A stretch of 64,000 nt of DNA from NCBI GenBank assembly GCA_032059445.1, contig DAMCAP010000001.1:1-64000 (forward strand), written 5' to 3'. The DNA is from DAMCAP01 sp032059445 (lineage in GTDB: Bacteria; Bacillota; Clostridia; Oscillospirales; Ruminococcaceae). How positions within the stretch are numbered: the first letter of the stretch is position 1; each line of letters starts with the position of its first letter. Below are positions 43,581 through 51,989 of this stretch, piece by piece. Under the pieces are notes generated by a model. That model worked only from the letters and a program-made list of their open reading frames with translations, ran no database searches and was not told the DNA's origin. Both the position numbers and the translations under genes were made by a program.

Positions 43581-44471
43581 ATCCAAAGCTATACGATCAA
43601 TGATAAAACCTATCAGCTTCGCAAAGATCACCGCCAGCACACAGCCTTGCGGGCAAGCTTTAATCAACTTGCTAAGATGACCTTTGACATTGATTTTGAA
43701 GAATGGTATCAAACCGGCTACTGGCAAGATAGCTATCTACCTTATTCTCTGGTCAACGAAGATCAAGTGGTTGCTAATGTTTCAGTGAACTTAATGCAGT
43801 TTATGCATCAGGGCACAGCCAAAAAAATGATCCAGCTGGGCACCGTAATGACCCATCCCAACTATCGAGGTCTGGGACTTAGCCGCTTGCTCATTGAGCA
43901 GGTCTTGGCAGACTACCGCAATTATGGCGAGCTGCTCTACCTCTTTGCCAACGACAGCGTGCTGGATTTTTACCCAAAGTTTGGTTTTAAAAAGGCTTCG
44001 GAGCACTGCTACACCTATAGCCCTATTTATAGTGGCAAGAGCAGCCCTATGCATAAGCTAGATATGACCCTTAAGGATTCTGCGCGCACAATCCTGCGCT
44101 GCTATGCTTATGGCAACCCGCTCTCTGCTTTTTACCCCCTAGGCAATGAGGGCTTATTGATGTTTTACGCCACCCAAGGGATGCGAGATCACGTCTATTA
44201 CCTGCCGGAGCAGGATGCTGTCATGATTGCAAAGATCTCTGGTAACAAGATGACTCTCTACGAAATCTTCTGCGAAAGGGAGCTCACCCCAGCCCACTTA
44301 TCTGCAATCATCCCTCAAGGCATCGAAGAAGTAAATCTGGGCTTTACCCCAAAGGAGCCAACAGCTATGACCTGTAAGCTTTTAAAGCAAGAGGACACCA
44401 CCCTGTTTGTAATGGGTGGCAATATCTTTGAGGGTAATCCCTTAATGTTCCCGCTATTAAGCCACGCTTAG
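43581..44471 (+). CDS. GNAT N-acetyltransferase (Eis-like), apparent ATC start
   Basis: The protein has an N-terminal GNAT fold with VMTHPNYRGLGLSRLLIEQV (acetyl-CoA loop) and DFYPKFGFKKA, then a longer C-terminal region of the type seen in Eis-like enzymes. Similarity to the usual N-terminus extends upstream of the first TTG (43647): the frame is open back to 43569 and reads YTINDKTYQLRKDHRQH. The only well-placed codon is ATC 43581, six nt after AAGGAGGG, giving 296 residues. No ATG, GTG or TTG lies in between. The substrate is unknown. It is monocistronic. Confidence 0.8.
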   Translation: MQSYTINDKTYQLRKDHRQHTALRASFNQLAKMTFDIDFEEWYQTGYWQDSYLPYSLVNEDQVVANVSVNLMQFMHQGTAKKMIQLGTVMTHPNYRGLGLSRLLIEQVLADYRNYGELLYLFANDSVLDFYPKFGFKKASEHCYTYSPIYSGKSSPMHKLDMTLKDSARTILRCYAYGNPLSAFYPLGNEGLLMFYATQGMRDHVYYLPEQDAVMIAKISGNKMTLYEIFCERELTPAHLSAIIPQGIEEVNLGFTPKEPTAMTCKLLKQEDTTLFVMGGNIFEGNPLMFPLLSHA

Positions 44472-44543
44472 ACCACCCTGACTACTAGCCTGCACAGTCA
44501 GTACGAGTAGATTTCAGAGGGTTGACCGAAAAAGCCCGAAAAA

Positions 44544-44583
44544 ATCCCCCTAAGGCTCTGCCGAAGCAGCTTCTTAGGGGGAT
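44544..44583 (-). terminator. Terminator of the rodA-type gene
   Basis: An 11-bp stem, ATCCCCCTAAG with CTTAGGGGGAT, encloses a second small hairpin. On the minus strand it is followed by TTTTTTCGGGCTTTTTC, directly after the stop at 44599. Confidence 0.8.
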
Positions 44584-44598
44584 GGATTTATAAGGGTT

Positions 44599-45723
44599 TT
44601 ACCGTGAGCTGATAAACAGGTTGCGGTTTGAGTGGCGATAGACACTCAGCACCAGACCGATGCCGATATAGGTCATACACACTGAAGTACCACCTGCCGA
44701 AAGCAAGGGCAGCGTGATCCCGATTACCGGAAGAACCGCTAGGCACATACCCAGATTGACCACCGTCTGGAAAGCGATGATGGCAAATACTCCGATGCAG
44801 ATGTATTTACCCAGTGGATCTCTTGCAGTGCGGGCGCTATCTAAAATCAAGAGAATCATCAGCCCCAATAGCGCAAGGATCAAGCAGCTACCCATGAAGC
44901 CCATGGCTTCTCCCGCAAAGGCAAAGATAAAGTCGTTGTGCATTTCGGGTACATAATGGTGGCTATCAGAAAATATCCCTTTGCCCCATACTTGGCCAGA
45001 GCCAATGGAGAGCTTGCCTAAACTCTGCTGCCAGCCCTTACCCATGGGGTCGATTTCAGGGTTTAGCACTGTCAGCACACGCATTCGCTTATCTTCAGTA
45101 AAGACCATAAACCAAACAATTGGCGAAGCCGCTGCAACAGCTCCCGCAGCGGCAGCAATATACTTCCAGCTGAGACCTGCTGCAAACATCATGGCGCAAA
45201 ATATCACCACAAAAACCAAGGCGGTACCATCGTCTCCCTGAGCGACGATCATCAGAGTAGGGACTGCACCATGGGCACAGAGGGAGAGCAGCGTAGAAGG
45301 GTTGTTGATGTTTTCTGCCACCTTCTCTAAATGCAATGCAAAAAAGAGAATGAAAGCAATCTTCAGGATCTCGGAGGGCTGAAAGGTCAGCGGAAGAAAG
45401 GGTACCTTTAGCCAAGCTCGATCGTCGACATACTCCACACGCTTGATACCGATAAAGTAGGTCAGCGTCACCAAAAAAAGCGAGGCTGGCACATAGAGCT
45501 TCCAGAGAGATGTAAGCCCTCTGTAATCGATCAGCGAGATAATCACCGCAGCCATCACACCAATCAGGCTAGCGCCAATCTGGGTGAGTATCTGGCGAGA
45601 GTTGGCATAGCCCGACATTGAGATGCCGATAAGCAGCACCACACTGAGTGCCGATAAGGTAAAGCACACTGCCATCAGCAGCTTATTGGCTGTGCGCAGA
45701 TAATTTCGTAATAGCTTTATCAT
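44599..45723 (-). CDS. rodA: FtsW/RodA/SpoVE-family peptidoglycan glycosyltransferase
   Basis: The 374-residue protein has about ten membrane helices. Family hallmarks are LPLTFQPSEILKIAFILFFA, GDDGTALVFVVIFCAMMF, FIFAFAGEAMGFMGS and LPLLSAGGTSVCMTY near the end. SEDS proteins polymerise lipid II with a partner class B PBP. It resembles RodA more than FtsW because it lies outside the division cluster, but the two are hard to tell apart from sequence alone. The gene is monocistronic, with no mreBCD or pbp gene in the window. Confidence 0.85.
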   Translation of the reverse strand: MIKLLRNYLRTANKLLMAVCFTLSALSVVLLIGISMSGYANSRQILTQIGASLIGVMAAVIISLIDYRGLTSLWKLYVPASLFLVTLTYFIGIKRVEYVDDRAWLKVPFLPLTFQPSEILKIAFILFFALHLEKVAENINNPSTLLSLCAHGAVPTLMIVAQGDDGTALVFVVIFCAMMFAAGLSWKYIAAAAGAVAAASPIVWFMVFTEDKRMRVLTVLNPEIDPMGKGWQQSLGKLSIGSGQVWGKGIFSDSHHYVPEMHNDFIFAFAGEAMGFMGSCLILALLGLMILLILDSARTARDPLGKYICIGVFAIIAFQTVVNLGMCLAVLPVIGITLPLLSAGGTSVCMTYIGIGLVLSVYRHSNRNLFISSR

Positions 45724-45988
45724 ATTCCTCCTTACCTTGCTGCGCTCAATAAGCGGCAGGCATGCTATAATTTATTTTACATAATTTTACAATTCGAAAC
45801 ATATTGCCCAATTTTTCCGAACATTGATTAAACATCTTATCTAGAATTTTGACACTGTTTTTGTCAAGACCCATTATTTTTATTATACTGTATAGATGTT
45901 TTTTATTCAAGGGATAGAAATATCCCAATCAAAGTGGTATAATAATATAACAATGCAGATGCATAAGTATTTTAGGAGGTACGATTAG

Positions 45989-47656
45989 ATGCTAACAGAT
46001 ATCGAAATAGCAAAACAAGCAAAAATGCTGCCCATTACCCAAATAGCATCCTCCCTTGGAATTACCGAGGAGGAGCTTGAGCCTTATGGACGCTATAAAG
46101 CAAAGCTCTCCGATGAACTGATTAACCGTGTTTCCTCCCGCAAAGACGGTAAGCTGATCCTAGTTACCGCGATTAACCCCACCCCTGCCGGCGAAGGTAA
46201 GACTACCACTACCGTCGGTCTTGGACAAGCTATGGTAAAATCCGGACGCAATGCCATCATCGCCCTGCGTGAGCCTTCTCTAGGCCCCGTATTTGGCGTA
46301 AAGGGTGGAGCAGCTGGCGGCGGTTACTCTCAGGTAGTGCCAATGGAAGACCTCAACCTCCACTTTACCGGCGACATGCACGCCATCACCAGCGCCAACA
46401 ACCTGCTCTGCGCACTCATCGACAACCACTTAACTCAGGGCAATGAGCTCAACATTGACCCCCGCCGTATCATCATCAAGCGTTGCCTCGATATGAACGA
46501 TCGTTCCCTGCGTAAGGTAATCATCGGTCTGGGTGGCAAGGCAAACGGCGTAGTTCGTGAAGACAGCTTCCAGATCACTGTAGCCAGCGAGGTTATGGCG
46601 ATCCTATGTCTAGCTAACGATATGGCTGACCTTAAGACCCGCCTTGGCGAGATCTTGATCGGCTACACCTATACCAACGAGCCTGTATATGCTCACCAGC
46701 TCAAGGCACACGGCGCAATGGCAGTACTGCTGAAGGATGCCATCAAGCCAAACCTGGTACAGACCCTCGAAAACACCCCTGCTCTGGTACACGGCGGTCC
46801 TTTTGCCAACATCGCTCATGGCTGTAACTCTGTACGTGCCACCAAGCTTGGTCTAAAGATGGCTGACTACCTGATCACCGAGGCAGGCTTCGGCTCCGAC
46901 CTTGGCGCAGAGAAGTTTATGGATATCAAGTGCCGCTATGCCGGCCTGACTCCATCCTGCGTGGTCATCGTTGCTACCATCCGCGCGCTGAAGTATAACG
47001 GCGGCGTTGCAAAGGCTGATCTCGGCAAGGAAAACGTAGACGCTCTGATGGCTGGTAGCGTAAACCTTGCAGCACACGTGGAGAACATGCGTAAGTTTGG
47101 TGTGCCTGTAATCGTTGGTGTCAACCGTTTTGGCTCCGATACCGATGCTGAGCTGGCAGCTCTCTCCAAGATCTGTGCTGACCTACAGGTTGAGTACTCC
47201 CTCTGCGAGCACTTTGCTAAGGGCGGCGAGGGCGCACTGGATCTGGCTGATAAGGTTGTAAAGGCTTGCGATCAGCCTGTAGACTTTAAGTTTGTCTATG
47301 ATGTAGAGTCCTCCATCAAGGAAAAGGTTGCTGCCATCACCGGCACCATCTACGGCGCTAAGTCTGTTGCTTACTCCGCTGCTGCTGATAAGGCAATCCG
47401 CGACATCACTGCAATCGGTAAGGATAAGCTGCCAATCTGTATGGCAAAGACTCAGTACTCACTCTCTGACAACCCTGCTCTGCTGGGACGCCCTGAGGGA
47501 TTTGAGATCACTGTAAGTGAGGTTAAGCTCTCAAGCGGCGCTGGCTTTATCGTAGTGCTGACCGGAGATGTAATGACCATGCCTGGTCTGCCTAAGAAGC
47601 CATCTGCTGAGGTTATTGATATCCTTGAAGACAACTCTATTACAGGACTATTTTAA
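45989..47656 (+). CDS. fhs: Formate-tetrahydrofolate ligase
   Basis: Fhs joins formate to THF with ATP, or runs backwards to make ATP from formyl-THF in amino-acid and purine fermenters. The ATP loop is TPAGEGKTTTTVGLGQAM. Other landmarks are LREPSLGPVFGVKGGAAGGG, MHAITSANNLLCALIDNHL and FGSDLGAEKFMDIKCR. The 555-residue length is standard. An AGGAGGTACGATTAG site precedes ATG 45989. Its last base overlaps the ATG of tsaE. It receives C1 units from the glycine cleavage genes nearby. Confidence 0.96.
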   Translation: MLTDIEIAKQAKMLPITQIASSLGITEEELEPYGRYKAKLSDELINRVSSRKDGKLILVTAINPTPAGEGKTTTTVGLGQAMVKSGRNAIIALREPSLGPVFGVKGGAAGGGYSQVVPMEDLNLHFTGDMHAITSANNLLCALIDNHLTQGNELNIDPRRIIIKRCLDMNDRSLRKVIIGLGGKANGVVREDSFQITVASEVMAILCLANDMADLKTRLGEILIGYTYTNEPVYAHQLKAHGAMAVLLKDAIKPNLVQTLENTPALVHGGPFANIAHGCNSVRATKLGLKMADYLITEAGFGSDLGAEKFMDIKCRYAGLTPSCVVIVATIRALKYNGGVAKADLGKENVDALMAGSVNLAAHVENMRKFGVPVIVGVNRFGSDTDAELAALSKICADLQVEYSLCEHFAKGGEGALDLADKVVKACDQPVDFKFVYDVESSIKEKVAAITGTIYGAKSVAYSAAADKAIRDITAIGKDKLPICMAKTQYSLSDNPALLGRPEGFEITVSEVKLSSGAGFIVVLTGDVMTMPGLPKKPSAEVIDILEDNSITGLF

Positions 47657-48102
47657 TGTTCACCATTTCTAAAGAACCTATACAAAAGTTTGTAACCACC
47701 TCCCCTGCTCAGACCTTTGAGCTGGGGGAGGCGGTTAGTGCTGTCTTGAAGCCCGGTGCTATCATCGCCTATCAAGGCGGCATGGGGATGGGCAAAACCC
47801 TCTTTACCACGGGCCTTGTCAAAGGGCTTGGCTGCACCATGGCGGTGACCAGCCCCACCTTTGCCCTCTTAAATGAATATCGTGGCGGCAGGCTGCCTGT
47901 CTGCCATATTGATGCCTTTCGCCTCAATGGCCCCGACGACCTTGAGTCCATCGGATTCTACGATTATGTGGATAACGGCTGGGTGATTGCTGTAGAATGG
48001 AGCGAGCAGGTAGCTGCTGCTCTGCCATATCAGACCATCCAGATGCAATTTACACGTATCGACGACCACACACGAGAAATCACGCTGCACTTCGGTGCTT
48101 AA
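47656..48102 (+). CDS. tsaE: tRNA threonylcarbamoyladenosine biosynthesis ATPase TsaE
   Basis: TsaE is the small ATPase that supports the TsaB-TsaD complex making t6A37 in ANN-decoding tRNAs. The 148-residue protein has the Walker A YQGGMGMGKTLFTTGLVKGL, VTSPTFALLNEY (switch), HIDAFRL, and the C-terminal AVEWSEQVAAALP. It shares the start base with the fhs stop and is followed 60 bp later by tsaB. The coupling to fhs is probably incidental. Confidence 0.93.
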   Translation: MFTISKEPIQKFVTTSPAQTFELGEAVSAVLKPGAIIAYQGGMGMGKTLFTTGLVKGLGCTMAVTSPTFALLNEYRGGRLPVCHIDAFRLNGPDDLESIGFYDYVDNGWVIAVEWSEQVAAALPYQTIQMQFTRIDDHTREITLHFGA

Positions 48103-48161
48103 ACCAAGCTTCTCACCGCAAGCCGCTCCTCATACCAACCCACCACTCTATGGAGGTGCCC

Positions 48162-48851
48162 ATGCTCACTTTAGCCATCGATACATCCTCAAAAGCCTGC
48201 TCAGCAGCAATCTTTGATGATCACAAGCTGCTATGGGAGGGTTATCTCGACAACGGCAACACCCACTCCTGCACCCTGATGCCACTGGTTTCTCAGGGTC
48301 TTGCCATCCTTGGCATCAAGGCAGACGCTATCGAGCGTTATGCGGTGTCAAACGGCCCCGGGTCTTTTACCGGTCTACGGATTGGTCTTGCCACCATCAA
48401 GGGCTTGGCTTTTTGCTCTGATAAGCCCTGTATAGGAGTATCTACCCTGCTGAGCCTTGCCTACAACAGCCCTCTCACACAGGGGCATGTCTTGTCGGTA
48501 TTAGATGCCAGAGCTGGGCAGGTATATGCCGCCTTGTTTGAAATCATCGATGGCACCCCAAATTACCGCATACCCGACTGTGCTTTACCACTCTCAGAGC
48601 TGGCAGATAAAATCCCAGCAGGTACTCTGATTGTGGGCGACGGTGCACAGCTTGTATATAAGCAGCTTGCCCGCAGCGATATCTACCTTGCCCCCAGCCA
48701 TCTAAGGTTACAGCGGGCTTCTAGCGTAGGGCTTGCTGCCCTGCATATGATAGAAAAACAGAGCATCTCCACCGACTGCCGCAGCATTGAGCTTGCCTAC
48801 CTACGCAAGCCCCAAGCAGAAAGAGAGCGGTTGGCTGCTTTGGAGCAATAA
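48162..48851 (+). CDS. tsaB: t6A biosynthesis protein TsaB
   Basis: TsaB is the catalytically inactive ASKHA-fold partner of TsaD. It begins MLTLAIDTSSKACSAAIFDD and contains YAVSNGPGSFTGLRIGLATI and VSTLLSLAYN, the normal family pattern. ATG 48162 follows TGGAGGTGCCC. An earlier start at 47997 would overlap tsaE and is rejected. Its 229 residues are typical. tsaD is not adjacent. Confidence 0.92.
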   Translation: MLTLAIDTSSKACSAAIFDDHKLLWEGYLDNGNTHSCTLMPLVSQGLAILGIKADAIERYAVSNGPGSFTGLRIGLATIKGLAFCSDKPCIGVSTLLSLAYNSPLTQGHVLSVLDARAGQVYAALFEIIDGTPNYRIPDCALPLSELADKIPAGTLIVGDGAQLVYKQLARSDIYLAPSHLRLQRASSVGLAALHMIEKQSISTDCRSIELAYLRKPQAERERLAALEQ

Positions 48852-48956
48852 AAACAGAGATTCGCGCATTGATTACACTGAGAGATATTCCTTTGCGGGC
48901 TTCTACTCCCATTTTAAGGCAAAGGTTTAGATAAATTTTCTTTAAGGAGTTTTACT

Positions 48957-49404
48957 ATGATAGCAATCGGAAGCGACCACGGAGGTTACCAGCTTAAAGA
49001 AGCAATCAAAGAGCATCTGCTCTCCCGTGGGATACCATTTCGGGATTTTGGCACCCTTGACGGCAGCTCCTGCGACTACCCCGACATCGCAGAAGCAGTT
49101 GCAAGCGCAGTATTAAATGACCCCGATATCAAGCGGGGGCTGCTGTTTTGCGGCACAGGCATCGGCATTTCTATCGCCGCCAACAAAATCAAGGGCNNNN
49201 NNNNNNATCCGTGCAGCATGCTGCTCCGATACCTATAGCGCCAAATATACCCGCCTGCACAACGACGCCAACATCCTATGCATGGGTGGTAGAGTGGTAG
49301 GAGCAGGTCTTGCCATCGAAATTGTTGACGCCTATCTAGATACAGAGTTTGAGGGTGGACGCCACAGTCGCAGAGTTGATAAAATACACGCACTGGAGAA
49401 ATAA
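48957..49404 (+). CDS. rpiB: Ribose-5-phosphate isomerase B (interrupted by assembly gap)
   Basis: RpiB interconverts ribose-5-phosphate and ribulose-5-phosphate. The protein opens MIAIGSDHGGYQLKEAIKEH and has the active-site cysteine in LLFCGTGIGISIAANKIKG. After ten N bases the sequence resumes in another frame as IRAACCSDTYSAKYTRLHND and continues to LHALEK-like end at 49404. The family normally reads NKIKGIRAA without a break, so the N run probably represents no missing sequence. It lies upstream of upp. Confidence 0.9.
49197..49206. other. Assembly gap inside rpiB
   Basis: Ten N bases separate two halves of a conserved motif that is normally continuous, so the real gap is likely zero. 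Confidence 0.9.
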
Positions 49405-49423
49405 GGTTAAAGGAGATAAAATT

Positions 49424-50053
49424 ATGCTAAAGCCAATCGTAACCAACCACCCACTGATCCAGCACAAGGTAACGCTGCTTCGGCAGACTAGCACCAGCTC
49501 TAAGGATTTCAGAGAGCTGATCGGCGAAATCTCGACCCTGCTATGCTATGAAGCCACCCGTGATCTGCCACTGATGGATGTAGAGATCGACACCCCCATG
49601 ACCAAAACCACCGCCAAGATGATCGCTGGCAGGAAGCTGGCGCTGATCCCCATCCTGCGTGCAGGGCTTGGCATGTGCGACGGTATGCTTTCATTAGTAC
49701 CGGGTGCAAGGATCGGTCACATCGGCATGTACCGTGATCACGATACCCACAAGCCCGTAGAGTACTTCTGCAAGCTACCAAGTGATATCGCTGATCGTGA
49801 TGCCTTTGTACTTGACCCTATGCTGGCAACCGGCGGCTCTGCTATTGATGCGATCAATGCCCTTAAGGTAAGAGGGGTAACCCACATCAAGTTTATCTGC
49901 ATCATCGCTGCTCCCGAGGGCATCGAGGCTCTTAGCGCAATCCACCCCGATGTGCAGATCTACGCTGCTTCCATCGATGAGCGCCTCGACGAAAACAAGT
50001 ACATCATCCCCGGTCTGGGTGATGCTGGTGACCGTATCTTTGGTACCAAGTAA
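49424..50053 (+). CDS. upp: Uracil phosphoribosyltransferase
   Basis: Upp salvages uracil to UMP with PRPP. The PRPP-binding loop is VLDPMLATGGSAIDAINALK, preceded by PILRAGLGMCDGMLSLVPGA and followed by the uracil-site region IPGLGDAGDRIFGTK. A GGAGATAAAATT site fixes ATG 49424 (209 residues). The upstream in-frame extension overlaps rpiB and is rejected. It is 19 bp after rpiB, as in many Firmicutes. Confidence 0.95.
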   Translation: MLKPIVTNHPLIQHKVTLLRQTSTSSKDFRELIGEISTLLCYEATRDLPLMDVEIDTPMTKTTAKMIAGRKLALIPILRAGLGMCDGMLSLVPGARIGHIGMYRDHDTHKPVEYFCKLPSDIADRDAFVLDPMLATGGSAIDAINALKVRGVTHIKFICIIAAPEGIEALSAIHPDVQIYAASIDERLDENKYIIPGLGDAGDRIFGTK

Positions 50054-50612
50054 ATCGTAAAAATGCTGGATAAGCTCCGATGCATAGCCAGCAAATGTAC
50101 TATAGGATCCGACGTTTCGATACTCGATCTATTTTATATCTCTAAATCATTCTAACATTTATTATGCACTCATGCCGTGGGGGCACTCCCTTTTTGATAG
50201 ATGTCAAAAAGGTTGCCACGGCACCTTGAAATCCCTAGCAGCATGAGATACGGATTGCTCCTTTTGCCCCCAGGCAATTTCATTGCGCCACAGGCTCTCT
50301 GTAAGGGCAAGTACTTGGACGGTTGGTCACAGGCGAAGCGCAGTGCCAAAGCTTTGCCCGTGGGGGTGTCAAGGGGGTATCCCCCTTGGATCGCTTTTTG
50401 CCTAACAGCATGGGAGACCAAAGCCGTGCCTCTCGTGCCAACAGGTGTTTTTTCTACCATGATTACTGACTTTATCTGTTCACTCTGCTGCACTCATACT
50501 CTGCAACAATAACATCAATAAAAGGGGCGAGCGATTACGCTCCCCCTTAAGCTTTATCTGGGTGTTTTGTCACGATCAAAATACGTACTCTATCGTAAAG
50601 GATAAAGAGATT
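50054..50612. other. Intergenic region after upp
   Basis: About 560 bp hold no supportable gene. A diverged inverted copy of the intergenic repeat lies at about 50255-50380. The plus and minus ORFs across 50170-50512 shadow each other and lack ribosome sites. Confidence 0.5.
50255..50380 (-). repeat. Diverged inverted copy of the intergenic repeat
   Basis: Read on the minus strand it contains CTTGCCCTTACAGAGAGCCT and GTGGCGCAATGAAATTGCC, matching the repeat core seen at 41380-41430 with several differences. Confidence 0.6.
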
Positions 50613-51470
50613 ATGGAGCACAAGCTAGACCAAATCGTAAATATCATGCGCCACGATCCTATGAAAAGAGGCCTAGCTTCTTTAGTCCCTCCACCCGACC
50701 TCGGCGCAGTACTCGACAGCATTTTAGGTGGAGAGCGGTTTATTATACTTACAGGGTTCCCCATCTTGGCAGCAGGGATTGGCGAGAGCGATGGCCCCTC
50801 CGGAGCGGTGCAGATCGCTTATGCACTAATCAAGCTAGGCAAAACCTGCTCCATCGTCACCGACTGCTACTCCGACACACTGGTCAAGAGCTGCTGCGAT
50901 GCCATCAATCTCGATGTGCCTGTACTGAGTATCCCTCTAGCCGAGAGCAGCCTCCACTGCGTCAGCATTTTAGAGCAGCTTGACCCCACCCACATCATCA
51001 CCATTGAGCGCCCCTCCAAGGGTGCCGACGGCAAGTTTCACAACATGTCGGGAGCAGATATTTCCCATATGGTGGCTGATACCGATTACTTCCTGCAAAG
51101 TGCTCAAAATAAAATCACCACCATCTCCATCGGAGACGGTGGCAACGAGTGTGGTATGGGCAGCTTCCGAGATAATATCGTAAACTCCGTAAAAAACGGC
51201 AGCCAAATCTGTGCTGTCACCACCTGTGACTTCCCACTTGCAGCGGGAGTATCAAACTGGTGGGGCTGGGGCTTAGCCTCTGCACTTTCAGTCAGGCTTG
51301 GGGGAGACCTTTTGCTTCCTTTTGATGCCGAGGTAGCTCTGCTGTCGGCAATCAATCGGGCTGGCGGAGTAGATGGCACCAAAGGAATCGTAGCCGACTC
51401 GGTCGACGGTCTTGACTACGAGGAATATCTCGAAGTACACAAAAGGCTGCGGGATACGATCTGTGTGTAG
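50613..51470 (+). CDS. D-glutamate cyclase-like (DUF4392) protein
   Basis: The protein fits DUF4392, the family of D-glutamate cyclase that converts D-glutamate to 5-oxo-D-proline. Matching stretches are ILTGFPILAAGIGESDGPSG near the N-terminus, ITIERPSKGADGKFHNMSG and the signature ISIGDGGNECGMGSF, then CDFPLAAGVSNWWGWGL. With ATG 50613 it is 285 residues. The ribosome site AAAGGA is modest, and an earlier in-frame start at 50562 is less likely. It stands alone. The bacterial role is not well established. Confidence 0.8.
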   Translation: MEHKLDQIVNIMRHDPMKRGLASLVPPPDLGAVLDSILGGERFIILTGFPILAAGIGESDGPSGAVQIAYALIKLGKTCSIVTDCYSDTLVKSCCDAINLDVPVLSIPLAESSLHCVSILEQLDPTHIITIERPSKGADGKFHNMSGADISHMVADTDYFLQSAQNKITTISIGDGGNECGMGSFRDNIVNSVKNGSQICAVTTCDFPLAAGVSNWWGWGLASALSVRLGGDLLLPFDAEVALLSAINRAGGVDGTKGIVADSVDGLDYEEYLEVHKRLRDTICV

Positions 51471-51989
51471 TTATCTTTGGCTTTCGCCATTTTGATCATC
51501 CCGCTCGGGGTAGAAGATAAAATCATCTAAATCCCCTGGCACAGTCAACCACGCGGTTAAGCTTAGGTCATCACTTGGCAGGTTATTTTGCTGCATGCTC
51601 AGCTCCCCTTTCGTTACAGGCGGCAAGGCGCACGCTGCCTACGGCATAACCACCAAGGCCTGCCGCAGACTCTGCCGCCATCTTAAAATTAAGTATTTTA
51701 TAGTATATGCCGTTAGGGCAAAAAAATTACGCAGTTTTTGTCTGGGAAATAATATAATACAAAATATGCAAGTGACCCATATAATGTCACGGTTTAAAGC
51801 GCTAAAAATTTGACCGTGATATACTTTATCATCAAAAAATGATTTTTATGCATGATTTCCCTTGTCAAAAGTATATTTAATCTCATTGCCTCAAAAATTC
51901 ATTGCAAACTCCTATAAGTCAGGAATATACTGTCAATAATAACATGTGCATTTAAGCATCAACATCAATCGATACATGAGGTGAAAAAT
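51471..51989. other. Intergenic region before murD
   Basis: About 520 bp without a convincing gene. The stretch 51600-51720 has wording like the intergenic repeats (GCCTACGGC, ATGCCGTTAGGGCA) but is too diverged to call. The murD ribosome site GAGGTG is at its end. Confidence 0.45.

Noticed and set aside
45724..45988. THF riboswitch or small protein (minus ORF 45746-45928) ahead of fhs
   Set aside because: No aptamer-like pattern was seen, and the 60-residue ORF lacks a ribosome site and has an ordinary AT-rich shadow composition.
50170..50512. Overlapping ORFs on both strands
   Set aside because: They lie on a copy of the intergenic repeat and have no ribosome sites.
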